DNA from: Prevotella sp902465605
GTDB lineage: Bacteria; Bacteroidota; Bacteroidia; Bacteroidales; Bacteroidaceae
Assembly (NCBI GenBank): GCA_902465605.1
Contig: CABQNT010000002.1
Location: 211,301-275,300 of the forward strand
Reading direction: 5' to 3'
Length of the DNA: 64,000 nt
The notes beneath the pieces were generated by a model. It was not told the DNA's origin and did not search any database. It was given only the letters and a program-made list of their open reading frames with translations. Positions 28,261 through 35,847 of the stretch are shown here, piece after piece; position 1 is the first letter of the stretch; each line of letters opens with the position of its first letter. The position numbers were made by a program, and so were the translations under genes.

Positions 28261-28584
28261 TTAAACGGTAGAAAAGTGAGAAAACTGCTCAAAATAATTT
28301 TCAAAAATCGCATTTTTAACGTAATTAACATTTGTTAAGGCGGCAAAAGCCTCAGGTTGACTCAAAATCGGCAAAAGCATAGAGTTTAAGCTGCTTTTGA
28401 AGGGATGTGCCACCTTTCTTAAACTATAGGATAAGTTCTTTTGTTCTTTCATTCGGTTGAATATTTCGTTAAATGTTGATATTATATGCTCAATATATTG
28501 TGACGAAAAAAGTAAGCGTTTTACACCCTTTGACTTGTCCGCCTGGATGAATCGAGCAGATATTTCAGAGAACTGAGTGAACAT
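28261..28584 (-). CDS. Possible small protein downstream of the phosphoesterase, doubtful
   Basis: An open frame of 107 codons with an ATG, on the same strand as the phosphoesterase and 23 bases behind it. The sequence is helical and basic, with VKRLLFSSQYIEHIISTFNEIFNRM in its first half (positions about 21-45). It matches no family I know. It might be a fourth operon member. The flanking DNA has the look of AT-rich intergenic repeat, so chance is just as likely. Confidence 0.28.
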   Translation of the reverse strand: MFTQFSEISARFIQADKSKGVKRLLFSSQYIEHIISTFNEIFNRMKEQKNLSYSLRKVAHPFKSSLNSMLLPILSQPEAFAALTNVNYVKNAIFENYFEQFSHFSTV

Positions 28585-28607
28585 ATCATGGAGAATTTCA
28601 TGGGGTG

Positions 28608-29369
28608 TTATGCTTCGATATATTTACCTGGCTCGAATGACTCATGCTCCCCATGAAATACATACCCCAACTGATTGGACACACATTTGGTATTGCCTAT
28701 CTCGACATCCACGTTGTAGTGGGAGTGGCCATATATCCAGTAATCGATGCCGCTATCCTTGATGTAGTCTTCCAGTTCAACCGTGAAAGCTCCGTTAGCT
28801 TGGCTTTCGGCAAACTTGGGGCATTGCATCTGGAAGGATGGGACATGATGGGTTACGACAATTTTTCTTCTGGCCTTGCTGCTTGATACGGCGTTCTTCA
28901 GGAAAGCCAGGCACTTTTCATGTTCGCGGTTGAAATCAGCAAAGGTGAGAATATCGCCATTGAAGATGATACGCCGGAAGTCGCTTACCACTTGTTCCGT
29001 ATAATATGCCTCCTTCAGGGGAATCCTGGCCCACAATGTGGTTATGATGAAGTCAATGTCACCTATATGTACTACGGCATTATAATAGCTGTGAACATTA
29101 GGACGTATTTCAAGGCAATAGCCATCGTTCAGCTTTGCGATGTCGTAGAACTTGTAGAACTCATGGTTGCCCATACAGGCTATTACCTGCTGGTAGTTCT
29201 CCGATGCCCAGTCCCAGAAGGGATGTTTGGTATAGTTGTCATCCCCCAAGTAGCCGATGTCGCCAGCCAGAACGAGAATGTCCCCTGTCACTTGCAGGGG
29301 ATTCTCCTTCAGGTATCGCCAGTTGTCGGCAAACTCCAGATGGAGGTCAGACGCATACTGTATCTTCAT
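28608..29369 (-). CDS. Calcineurin-like metallophosphoesterase
   Basis: A 253-residue two-metal phosphoesterase. All family motifs are present: YASDLHLEF (Asp8, His10), LAGDIGYLGD (Asp37), MGNHEFY (Asn68, His69), VTHHVPS and the final YGHSHYN. No signal peptide or membrane segment is seen, so it acts in the cytoplasm. The family hydrolyses many phosphoesters, including cyclic nucleotides and nucleic-acid ends. Its start codon overlaps the stop of the nucleotidyltransferase gene by 4 bases (ATGA), so it is translationally coupled. An enzyme that could undo a nucleotidyl transfer next to a nucleotidyltransferase is suggestive, but that role is inference. Confidence 0.9.
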   Translation of the reverse strand: MKIQYASDLHLEFADNWRYLKENPLQVTGDILVLAGDIGYLGDDNYTKHPFWDWASENYQQVIACMGNHEFYKFYDIAKLNDGYCLEIRPNVHSYYNAVVHIGDIDFIITTLWARIPLKEAYYTEQVVSDFRRIIFNGDILTFADFNREHEKCLAFLKNAVSSSKARRKIVVTHHVPSFQMQCPKFAESQANGAFTVELEDYIKDSGIDYWIYGHSHYNVDVEIGNTKCVSNQLGYVFHGEHESFEPGKYIEA

Positions 29370-30151
29370 GACTGTTCTATGGCAAATAATCCATCTAATT
29401 GTTCAAGCAGAGCCTCGATGAATGAAGGATCCTGGTCAAGAGCCTTTGCAAGAGGCTCTGAGAGGGCATCCCAATCATTTCTGATTGAAACGACAAATTC
29501 TTTTATGCAAGCGACGATTGGCTCTGGAGCCGTAATCTGACTGTCTTCCATGATGACCACGTTCTTCAGCACGTCAGAACGATGCTTCTTGATGTCCTTG
29601 CTGTTGACATGCTTGCCATTAGCCTTGTCCTGCAAAAGATTGAGGTAGGCACGTGACTTCAGGGCAATGAGGGCCGCTGAGTCAGCATGGCGAAGCCCGT
29701 TGGTCAGTTTGCTGTGGTCGATGGTGAAGTGATAGAAATCATCATCCATGATGATAGCACTCAGGCTTGACGTTTCCTCGTCCACAGGCAACGGCTCAAT
29801 GGTCAGACCCTTTGGTTCGCCGAGAATGTCTGGATGCCGTGACAGCAGTTCAATCATTTCGGGATAGTCAGGTTTGCCATTGACAAAGCGGTATAGCTCG
29901 TACTTAGGAGCTTCCCCTTCAGACAGCTTGCGCTTTTCAGGGCGATAACCGCCTTCACGCACGAACTGCCAGAAGTGTTCGGCAAAGTCAGCGGTCATCT
30001 TTTCGACAATGACAATCATATCAATGTCGTGGGTTGCACGAGGACGTACTGCCGTCCCGGTCATAGCGATGTCACAAGCCGTGCCACCGATGATAACGTA
30101 GTTCTCTGAGTAAGCTTCAAATGCTTCGCGGAATTTCTCTAATCCTTCCAT
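29366..30151 (-). CDS. AbiEii-like nucleotidyltransferase
   Basis: A 261-residue protein with a minimal nucleotidyltransferase core. YVIIGGTACDIAM (Gly22-Gly23) is followed by RATHDIDMIVIVE, giving the acidic pair Asp42 and Asp44. A helical C-terminal part follows (ALIALKSRAYLNLLQDKANG, KDIKKHRSDVLKNVVIM), as in AbiEii/AbiGii toxins and related DUF1814-type proteins. Such toxins add nucleotides to tRNA ends or otherwise block growth. It overlaps the winged-helix gene upstream by 13 bases and the phosphoesterase downstream by 4. In AbiE systems the upstream protein is a repressor and antitoxin, which fits the layout. Confidence 0.85.
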   Translation of the reverse strand: MEGLEKFREAFEAYSENYVIIGGTACDIAMTGTAVRPRATHDIDMIVIVEKMTADFAEHFWQFVREGGYRPEKRKLSEGEAPKYELYRFVNGKPDYPEMIELLSRHPDILGEPKGLTIEPLPVDEETSSLSAIIMDDDFYHFTIDHSKLTNGLRHADSAALIALKSRAYLNLLQDKANGKHVNSKDIKKHRSDVLKNVVIMEDSQITAPEPIVACIKEFVVSIRNDWDALSEPLAKALDQDPSFIEALLEQLDGLFAIEQS

Positions 30152-31110
30152 TCTATATCATTAATTAAACGTTCAACTTCGCCTTCCACTCGTGGGTCTG
30201 CATCCTCACGGAGTGAAACGGCCAATGATAGCCTGTCCACCCATTCGGCTTCAGTACCAATCTTGGTGACAGGCGGGTATTTCCATGCCTCAATGATGAT
30301 GTTACCGTCGAACTCATTAGGACGTACCAAGGTTCCAGAATTCCTGAAGTCACGGAGCTGTTTAACAGTCATCATGATGATCCTTTCCGGGTCAGGGTTG
30401 AGCCATGTGTAATGTGCCAGGGCATTGATGCCACATGCAGGGTAGTGTTCATCTGAAAGCAGGTCATCACAGAAGATGCGTTCTTCAACAGGATTGATGA
30501 GGACGGATTGAGCCTGTTCCCACAGATCCTTCCCCGTCTTATCGAAGTGGATGACTTTCCGCTTGGAACCATCGGCTACCTTCTGGCATAGTCCCAGGTC
30601 TTCAAGGCAAGTAATGCCAAGCGTAATGCTTGCATATGAATAAGGCATCTTGTCTTCTATGTCTCGTGCTGCAAGTCCTTCGATACTTTCTATCTGTAAA
30701 TGGTAGAGCAGCAGGTATTGGGCTACTGGTGTCAGAGCCTTTGCCTGTTTGGTCTTGCGAATACGCTCGTTAGCCAGAAGCATCGGCAGGTGAATGTATT
30801 TGTCAGATGCGATGAAATAAACATCCTTGTCGATGAGCCTTTGCCGTTCATAGGCTGGACATGTCGGCAGCAAGAAAACCGTGGGACGCTGTAACAGCGA
30901 AGTAAGATTGCTGGCTGTGACAGACAGACTGCGTGGTGAGGCAATCTTGCCTTTGGGTTCAGCGAAAAGTAGTGACATTCCATGGAACTCGCCATCGTAG
31001 AACTTGTATGCAAGAGAGTCCCCGATGGTAACACCTTTCATCTGCGCTTTGCTTCGTTCTTGCAGCTGTAAGGGTCGTCCTAATATGACTATATCTTTCG
31101 TTTTAACCAT
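30139..31110 (-). CDS. Winged-helix regulator, probable antitoxin of the nucleotidyltransferase
   Basis: A 323-residue protein. Residues about 128-200 look like a winged helix: ALTPVAQYLLLYHLQIE, then GLAARDIEDKMPYSYASITLGI as recognition helices and LGLCQKVADGSKRKVIHFD as the wing. The N-terminal 120 residues (VFLLPTCPAYERQRLIDKDV, YIHLPMLLA) and the C-terminal 120 (NALAHYTWLNPDPERIIMM) belong to nothing I can name with confidence. It is the first gene of the three-gene operon and has a strong promoter with an inverted repeat just upstream, as expected for an autoregulator. It is longer than classic AbiEi. Confidence 0.75.
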   Translation of the reverse strand: MVKTKDIVILGRPLQLQERSKAQMKGVTIGDSLAYKFYDGEFHGMSLLFAEPKGKIASPRSLSVTASNLTSLLQRPTVFLLPTCPAYERQRLIDKDVYFIASDKYIHLPMLLANERIRKTKQAKALTPVAQYLLLYHLQIESIEGLAARDIEDKMPYSYASITLGITCLEDLGLCQKVADGSKRKVIHFDKTGKDLWEQAQSVLINPVEERIFCDDLLSDEHYPACGINALAHYTWLNPDPERIIMMTVKQLRDFRNSGTLVRPNEFDGNIIIEAWKYPPVTKIGTEAEWVDRLSLAVSLREDADPRVEGEVERLINDIEWKD

Positions 31111-31175
31111 TCTGCTTCATTTTAATATACAATTAAAACGATGCAAAAGTATTAAAATAATCTGATATAACCAAA
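31099..31175 (-). promoter_or_regulatory. Promoter and likely operator of the winged-helix/nucleotidyltransferase operon
   Basis: On the minus strand TTTG (31175-31172) and TACTTTTG (31151-31144) are exactly 20 bases apart, a full promoter match. Between it and the start codon lies the inverted repeat TTTTAAT (31120-31126) and ATTAAAA (31132-31138). A wider pair, CGTTTTAA (31099-31106) and TTAAAACG (31133-31140), reaches into the first codons. This arrangement suits an autorepressor. Confidence 0.75.
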
Positions 31176-31256
31176 GGTTTTCCCATTTATTTTGCTTTGT
31201 GCATCAAAAATCGGATATTTTATGTTTTGAATGACTCTATAATCGCAACTTTTTCC

Positions 31257-31334
31257 TGTTTAGACCTCCGCCTCGTCCTCTACAACCTTGCCGAAATCAC
31301 CGGCAAAGGACAAAGAACCCCACACAAAAACTAA
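31257..31334 (+). pseudogene. Possible remnant of a coding tail
   Basis: A GC-richer patch in AT-rich surroundings reads, in one frame, CLDLRLVLYNLAEITGKG and onwards to a stop at 31332-31334. Its codons favour C in third position, unlike the DNA around it. It has no start and looks like the end of a lost gene, perhaps a transposase or integrase; the family cannot be named. Confidence 0.3.
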
Positions 31335-31430
31335 ACAACATCTTTTCTTTCAAAATTGCGTAAAAGGATGTATCGATGAGTAGCGGCGTTGAATAACAGT
31401 AAGTTACGATGATACAAGTCAATAATAGCA

Positions 31431-31550
31431 TGTAGCGATGATGTAGCAATATGTAGCAAAGTGTAGCTATAGCTATTAAATGTAAATGGTGAATCCATGG
31501 TGATTTGATGGTGGAATGTATGGTGAAACGAATCACCATGCTTCCACCAT
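31431..31550. repeat. Two arrays of hexamer repeats spaced by about one helical turn
   Basis: TGTAGC occurs at 31431, 31442, 31452 and 31462 (spacing 11, 10, 10). ATGGTG then occurs at 31486, 31497, 31508 and 31520 (spacing 11, 11, 12), and its complement CACCAT at 31534 and 31545 (spacing 11). All copies would face the same side of the helix. No convincing gene covers them. They lie 320-440 bases upstream of the winged-helix operon, at the edge of the conjugative element. Confidence 0.75.
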
Positions 31551-31711
31551 GGGCGTTAATGTTAAAAGAAGTCCCTCATTTGTTAATTTTTCATCGGTTT
31601 AATTCGTTTTGTTTTTAACCGAGGTAAAACCCCAAAACTTGTTTGAGATGGGTTGTCCTGGCAAATGTAAGCAGCCCTTCGAGCCATTTGCGATGCTCGA
31701 AGGGCTTTGGT

Positions 31712-31981
31712 TTATGCAGACTTCTTCCCGATTAGTCTGTTAAACTCGCTGGCATAGAATACCCCAAGAAGGTATTGCTCCAGCTGCTCCAGAGGCAGAT
31801 AGTCGGTGCATCTTGTCCCGAACTCTCCTGGCTTCTCTACCACATATACGGCATACCTTGCCCCACATCGGGCATCGGCTGCACGGAGGATGGCTTTAGG
31901 GTTCAGCTGAGTGACCCATTGCTCAATCATTGTTTTTCTCTGCTTGTTCGTCATATCGCCTAATACTTTATCAGATACCAT
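31712..31981 (-). CDS. Small unknown protein of the conjugative element
   Basis: An 89-residue protein with no signal peptide. It starts MVSDKVLGDMTNKQRKTMIEQW and ends LGVFYASEFNRLIGKKSA. I do not recognise a family, though short proteins of this style are common in Bacteroidales conjugative transposons. It overlaps the 3' end of the gene upstream by 22 bases, so the two are co-translated. Confidence 0.6.
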   Translation of the reverse strand: MVSDKVLGDMTNKQRKTMIEQWVTQLNPKAILRAADARCGARYAVYVVEKPGEFGTRCTDYLPLEQLEQYLLGVFYASEFNRLIGKKSA

Positions 31982-32169
31982 TCATTGATATTCCATACCT
32001 CGATGTCGTAGTTAGTCTCATAGCCCTGCGTCTGATAGGCAAATTCAAGTTCCTTGCGTAGCCTGCGCCTTGCTTCGGCTTCCAATACTCGCTTGGAGGT
32101 CTTCTTAATCTCGTCCTCGTCAAAGAACTCGTCCAGCTCTATGCGGTGGTTCTTCACGATGGCATTCAC
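31960..32169 (-). CDS. Small unknown protein, probably lacking its N-terminus
   Basis: The best start inside this frame is a GTG at 32169, giving 69 residues (NAIVKNHRIELDEFFDEDEI, then a basic helix EAEARRRLRKELEFAYQ). Upstream of it the frame stays open for about 20 more codons, reading HSTSHRECAGVFTSKWAA, until a stop at 32230-32232, inside the terminal repeat of the recombinase element. No ATG lies in between. This suggests that the element's insertion removed the true start. The family is unknown. Confidence 0.55.
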   Translation of the reverse strand: MNAIVKNHRIELDEFFDEDEIKKTSKRVLEAEARRRLRKELEFAYQTQGYETNYDIEVWNINEWYLIKY

Positions 32170-32224
32170 TGCTGCCCATTTGCTGGTGAATACGCCAGCA
32201 CATTCCCGATGACTTGTGCTGTGC

Positions 32225-32251
32225 CATGCTTATGATAAGTTAAACATTATG
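32225..32251. repeat. Left terminal inverted repeat of the RIT element
   Basis: It begins CATGCTTATGATAAGTTAAA and is matched, inverted, at 35705-35731. 25 of the 27 positions agree. Confidence 0.82.
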
Positions 32252-32376
32252 TGAACCATTGTGTGACTTTATCCAAAAAACGCCTAATTCAAAATGATTT
32301 TCGGGCATTCTTCTCATAAAAACTTTCCATAACGTTATATTATAGTGGCATATGCCAAACTAAAAATTATAACAAT

Positions 32377-33615
32377 ATGGAAGAATTTCAAATTGAAAGA
32401 CTCGTAGAGAGGTGTGAAACCTTCTTGCGAAAAGCTGGATATAGGGAGAGTCTTATATCCAGGTACCACTATGTCTGGAAAGTGGGCATTCAAAGTTACA
32501 TGCAAGAAAGAAATCTTGCTTTTTACAATGCTGACATTGGGAATGAATATTCCAAGACTTGCTGTGACTCAGACGGACACGTTCGTTCCTTTGATAGAGT
32601 CCTTTTGCGTAGCATCCAAATGCTTGATGACATGTTAGCCACAGGATGTATTAGAAAAACTAACAGGACAGCAACAGTGCGAGAGTTTTGTGGCGAAATC
32701 GGTAATCATATGCAAGATTTTCTTCAGTATCTTGCAGGAATAAGAAGGAGCAAAGGAACCATTGAAATATATGAACGGTGCCTGCACGACTTTTTGCAGT
32801 ACCTTACAGACCATTCTGTTCTACACCTTTTGGATATTTCCGAACAATGTGTGGTCGGATTTCTTCAGCCTTATACAAATAAACAAGGAGGATTCAAGTC
32901 CCTACGAGGTTGGTTCTCGTACATGGAAGAAGAAGGAGTGATGCCTAATACTTTCATGGAACTATTTGATTCTTTCCCAAAGCTTCGCCGTCATCAAGAA
33001 GTTCCGTCATTCTACTCAGTAGAGGAAATCAAGAAGATAGAATCCTCCATCAAACGAAGTAGTGCCGTTGGGAAAAGAAATTATGCAATGTTCTTGCTTG
33101 CATCCAGACTTGGCTTACGTGCCTCAGATATTGCACGTCTCAAGTTTAATGACATTGATTGGGAAAAGAACACTCTTACCATTACAACGCAAAAGACGGG
33201 CAAGGTTGTTCAGCTACCGCTGCTTGCTGATGTTGGCAATGCCATTATTGACTATCTTAAATATGGACGTCCGCAGTCCAACAGCGATTCTGTTTTCCTG
33301 TCCGCTCGCGCCCCGTATACAGAAGCGACAAAACAAACCGTCAGTTGTGGCGTGGCAAGAATTATTACCAAATCTGGAATAGATTACAGCAACAAACGCC
33401 ATGGCCCACACTCCATGAGGCATTCACTTGCGGGGCTTTTGCTTGGAAATGGAACTATGCTTCCTGTAATATCCGAAGTCTTGGGACACAAGTCTTCAGA
33501 ATCTACCATGACTTATTTGCAAATCGACATTGCGGATTTGCAGAAGTGTGCATTGTCTGTGCCTGTCACAGAGGATAGTTTCTATAAACAGGGAGGAGGA
33601 ATGTTCTATGCATAG
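32377..33615 (+). CDS. Tyrosine recombinase, first of the RIT trio
   Basis: A 412-residue site-specific recombinase. The N-terminal SAM-like DNA-binding part spans about residues 110-200. The catalytic domain is at about 215-390, with the first arginine in SRLGLRASDIARL, HGPHSMRHSLAGLLL giving the His-x-x-Arg, and the nucleophile region LGHKSSESTMTYLQID with the active tyrosine. An extra N-terminal segment of about 100 residues makes it the longest of the three. Its stop overlaps the next start by 8 bases. Confidence 0.92.
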   Translation: MEEFQIERLVERCETFLRKAGYRESLISRYHYVWKVGIQSYMQERNLAFYNADIGNEYSKTCCDSDGHVRSFDRVLLRSIQMLDDMLATGCIRKTNRTATVREFCGEIGNHMQDFLQYLAGIRRSKGTIEIYERCLHDFLQYLTDHSVLHLLDISEQCVVGFLQPYTNKQGGFKSLRGWFSYMEEEGVMPNTFMELFDSFPKLRRHQEVPSFYSVEEIKKIESSIKRSSAVGKRNYAMFLLASRLGLRASDIARLKFNDIDWEKNTLTITTQKTGKVVQLPLLADVGNAIIDYLKYGRPQSNSDSVFLSARAPYTEATKQTVSCGVARIITKSGIDYSNKRHGPHSMRHSLAGLLLGNGTMLPVISEVLGHKSSESTMTYLQIDIADLQKCALSVPVTEDSFYKQGGGMFYA

Positions 33616-34600
33616 TAAATATCTTTTCAAAAGTGTCTTGGCTCCATATATACAAAGGTTGTTGGAAATCAAAAGAACTTCAGGTGTTATAGGCACATAC
33701 AATCATTGGATTTTTAAGGAACTTGATGAATTTGCCATACAATATGGGCTTCAAGAACCTGCCATAACCGAAGACCTGATACAGTCATGGCGTGCAACTC
33801 GTACTAACGATTGTGACAGGCGTATATATTTCAAGTTTTCTGCATGGATTCAGCTTGCGACCCTCATGAAACGCAGTGGTATAGAGTGTTATGTGCCCAA
33901 ACTTCCGAAAAGGCCTTCATCCGAATTTGTCCCATATATCTTTACACCTACGCAAATTCAAGACATGCTCAAAAAGGCTGATGAGATTCGGATTAGTCAT
34001 TTTATGATAACAACAGGTATCATGGCATTCCCATGTCTCCTAAGGCTGTTATACAGTACAGGTCTGAGAATCTCTGAAGCCTTGTCAATATTGAACGAAG
34101 ATGTTCAGATTGAACAGCAATATATTCGTATTAGAAGCAGCAAGAATGGTTGTGACAGGTTAGTACCCATATGCGATTCAATGAAAGATTCTCTCTTGCA
34201 ATACATCCATTATCGGGACCAGATGCCAATTGATGGCATCAATGATGGTAAACGATTGCTGTTTGTGAAATGTGATGGCACTGCTATTAAATCAAATGCA
34301 ATTAGTAGCTATTTCATTGATGTTCTTAAGCGATGTGGAATTCCCTATATAGGAGGGCATCGTGGCCCACGTCTGCACGACTTGCGTCATACATATGCAG
34401 TACATGTACTTGCACAGATGGCTCGTAATGGGACAGATGTCTATGCTTGCCTACCCATATTGTCAACGGCACTGGGGCATCTGTCAATAGCATCTACGGA
34501 ACAATATGTACGCCTTACGGCATCTATGTTCCCTGAGATAGAAGAACAATGCTCTCAACTTAACTCTTTCGTTTTTCCAATGCAATATATCAGACGATGA
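33608..34600 (+). CDS. Tyrosine recombinase, second of the RIT trio
   Basis: A 330-residue recombinase. The catalytic residues appear in STGLRISEALSI (Arg), RLHDLRHTYAVHVL (His-x-x-Arg) and ALGHLSIASTEQYVRL (His and Tyr). I use the ATG at 33608 (MHSKYLFKSV), which overlaps the end of the first gene; longer in-frame readings would run far back through the upstream gene. It shares the 4-base ATGA overlap with the third gene, so all three are translationally coupled. Confidence 0.92.
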   Translation: MHSKYLFKSVLAPYIQRLLEIKRTSGVIGTYNHWIFKELDEFAIQYGLQEPAITEDLIQSWRATRTNDCDRRIYFKFSAWIQLATLMKRSGIECYVPKLPKRPSSEFVPYIFTPTQIQDMLKKADEIRISHFMITTGIMAFPCLLRLLYSTGLRISEALSILNEDVQIEQQYIRIRSSKNGCDRLVPICDSMKDSLLQYIHYRDQMPIDGINDGKRLLFVKCDGTAIKSNAISSYFIDVLKRCGIPYIGGHRGPRLHDLRHTYAVHVLAQMARNGTDVYACLPILSTALGHLSIASTEQYVRLTASMFPEIEEQCSQLNSFVFPMQYIRR

Positions 34601-35628
34601 ATACAAATACAGATTTTGCAGCTTGCATAGTACGTTTCCTTACTCAGTATCTTCCGCATGAGAGGAATGTCAGTTCCAATACAATAGCGTCATATAAGAC
34701 TGCGTTTGTGTTATATATCAAATACATGAAATCAGAATGCGGGGTAGATGTCTCCAAACTGAAGTTGGAACACTTGACTCGTGCAAGCATCCTTGGCTTC
34801 TTGAAATGGCTGTTGATGAAACAAAACAATACACCTGCAACCTGTAACTATCGGCTTGCCGCATTGCATTCTTTTGTGCACTACCTAAAATATGAGGCTA
34901 TCGATCGTTTGGATGAGTGGCAGCGTATTTTGTCGATTAAGCCATCCAAAGCCGAAGTAAAAGGGCTAAACTATCTTTCACAAGAAGGAATAAAGTTACT
35001 TCTATCCCAGCCTGACGTGACAACATGGAAGGGCAGAAGACATCTTGCGATTCTGTCATTGATGTATGACACCGGAGCACGAGTACAAGAAATTGCAGAC
35101 CTTACGGTTGGTTGTGTAAGACTGGAACATGAGCCATACAGCATAAAGATATTTGGCAAGGGACGAAAAACGAGAATCGTCCCCTTGGCAAGAGAGCAGG
35201 TAGTCATCTTACGCCAGTACATGGAAGAGAATGGTCTGTTGAACACTAACAATGTGTCAGAACCATTATTCTTCAACACACGGCATGAGAAGCTTACTCG
35301 TGAGGGCGTGTCATACATACTAAAGACATATGCGGATTTGGCACGTATTCACTCGCCTTCCCTTATCCCGCAAAGGATTAGTTGCCACTCCATTCGTCAC
35401 AGTCGAGCCATGCATTTATTACAGGCCAATGTCAATCTTGTCTATATAAGGGATATATTAGGTCATGTGTCCATACAAACAACAGAAATCTATGCCCGGG
35501 CTGATTCTAAAGCAAAGCGAGATGCTTTAGAAAAGTCTTACGCCAAATTGACACCAGACTTAAACACTCCTCGTAAATGGGAAAAGAACAAGGACTTGTT
35601 GGAATGGCTGATGGCCCTGAAAAAATAA
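34597..35628 (+). CDS. Tyrosine recombinase, third of the RIT trio
   Basis: A 343-residue recombinase of XerC/XerD-like layout. The N-terminal core-binding domain (about 5-100) includes NTIASYKTAFVLYIKYM. The catalytic domain has YDTGARVQEIADL (Arg), KGRKTRIVPL, SCHSIRHSRAMHLL (His-x-x-Arg) and LGHVSIQTTEIYARAD (His and Tyr). The right inverted repeat of the element begins 76 bases after its stop. Confidence 0.92.
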   Translation: MNTNTDFAACIVRFLTQYLPHERNVSSNTIASYKTAFVLYIKYMKSECGVDVSKLKLEHLTRASILGFLKWLLMKQNNTPATCNYRLAALHSFVHYLKYEAIDRLDEWQRILSIKPSKAEVKGLNYLSQEGIKLLLSQPDVTTWKGRRHLAILSLMYDTGARVQEIADLTVGCVRLEHEPYSIKIFGKGRKTRIVPLAREQVVILRQYMEENGLLNTNNVSEPLFFNTRHEKLTREGVSYILKTYADLARIHSPSLIPQRISCHSIRHSRAMHLLQANVNLVYIRDILGHVSIQTTEIYARADSKAKRDALEKSYAKLTPDLNTPRKWEKNKDLLEWLMALKK

Positions 35629-35704
35629 TGCCATTATGCAAAGAGAAAATGTGAAGTAGTATTGTATTCATTTGAATTGCAACTCTATTTCGCATTTTCT
35701 TCTC

Positions 35705-35731
35705 ATAATATTTAACTTGTCATAAGCATGG
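35705..35731. repeat. Right terminal inverted repeat of the RIT element
   Basis: It ends TTTAACTTGTCATAAGCATG and mirrors 32225-32251. A second CTTGTCATAA and an inverted GGTTATGA lie just outside it. Confidence 0.82.
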
Positions 35732-35804
35732 TTATGAGAACCTTGTCATAACCAAGCGTCAGTCTCGTAAACAACAAATATCTGTCTCATATTGCTTTGG
35801 TATT

Positions 35805-35842
35805 ATTGGGAATAGGCAGCACTCTTGCCACCTATTCCCAAT
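35805..35842 (-). terminator. Strong hairpin, likely terminator after the gene at 35848
   Basis: ATTGGGAATAGG (35805-35816) pairs perfectly with CCTATTCCCAAT (35831-35842). An inner GGCA/TGCC pairing is possible. It lies directly after the stop codon of the minus-strand gene. The tail on that strand (AATAATACC) has few T, so termination may be partial. Confidence 0.6.
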
Positions 35843-35847
35843 GTTGT

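Larger units (their letters stand above)
32225..35731 (+). mobile_element. Recombinase-in-Trio (RIT) element
   Basis: Three tyrosine recombinase genes in one direction, each overlapping the next, are flanked by inverted repeats of 27 bp (32225-32251 and 35705-35731). This gene order and overlap is the definition of RIT elements, in which all three recombinases are thought to be needed for movement. The right end carries a further copy of CTTGTCATAA (35743-35752) 26 bases outside the first (35717-35726), so the exact right border may extend to about 35755. Confidence 0.85.

Noticed and set aside
31297..31539. An 80-codon minus-strand frame over the phased repeats
   Set aside because: Its hydrophobic, His-rich product arises from the hexamer arrays and it has no believable start context.
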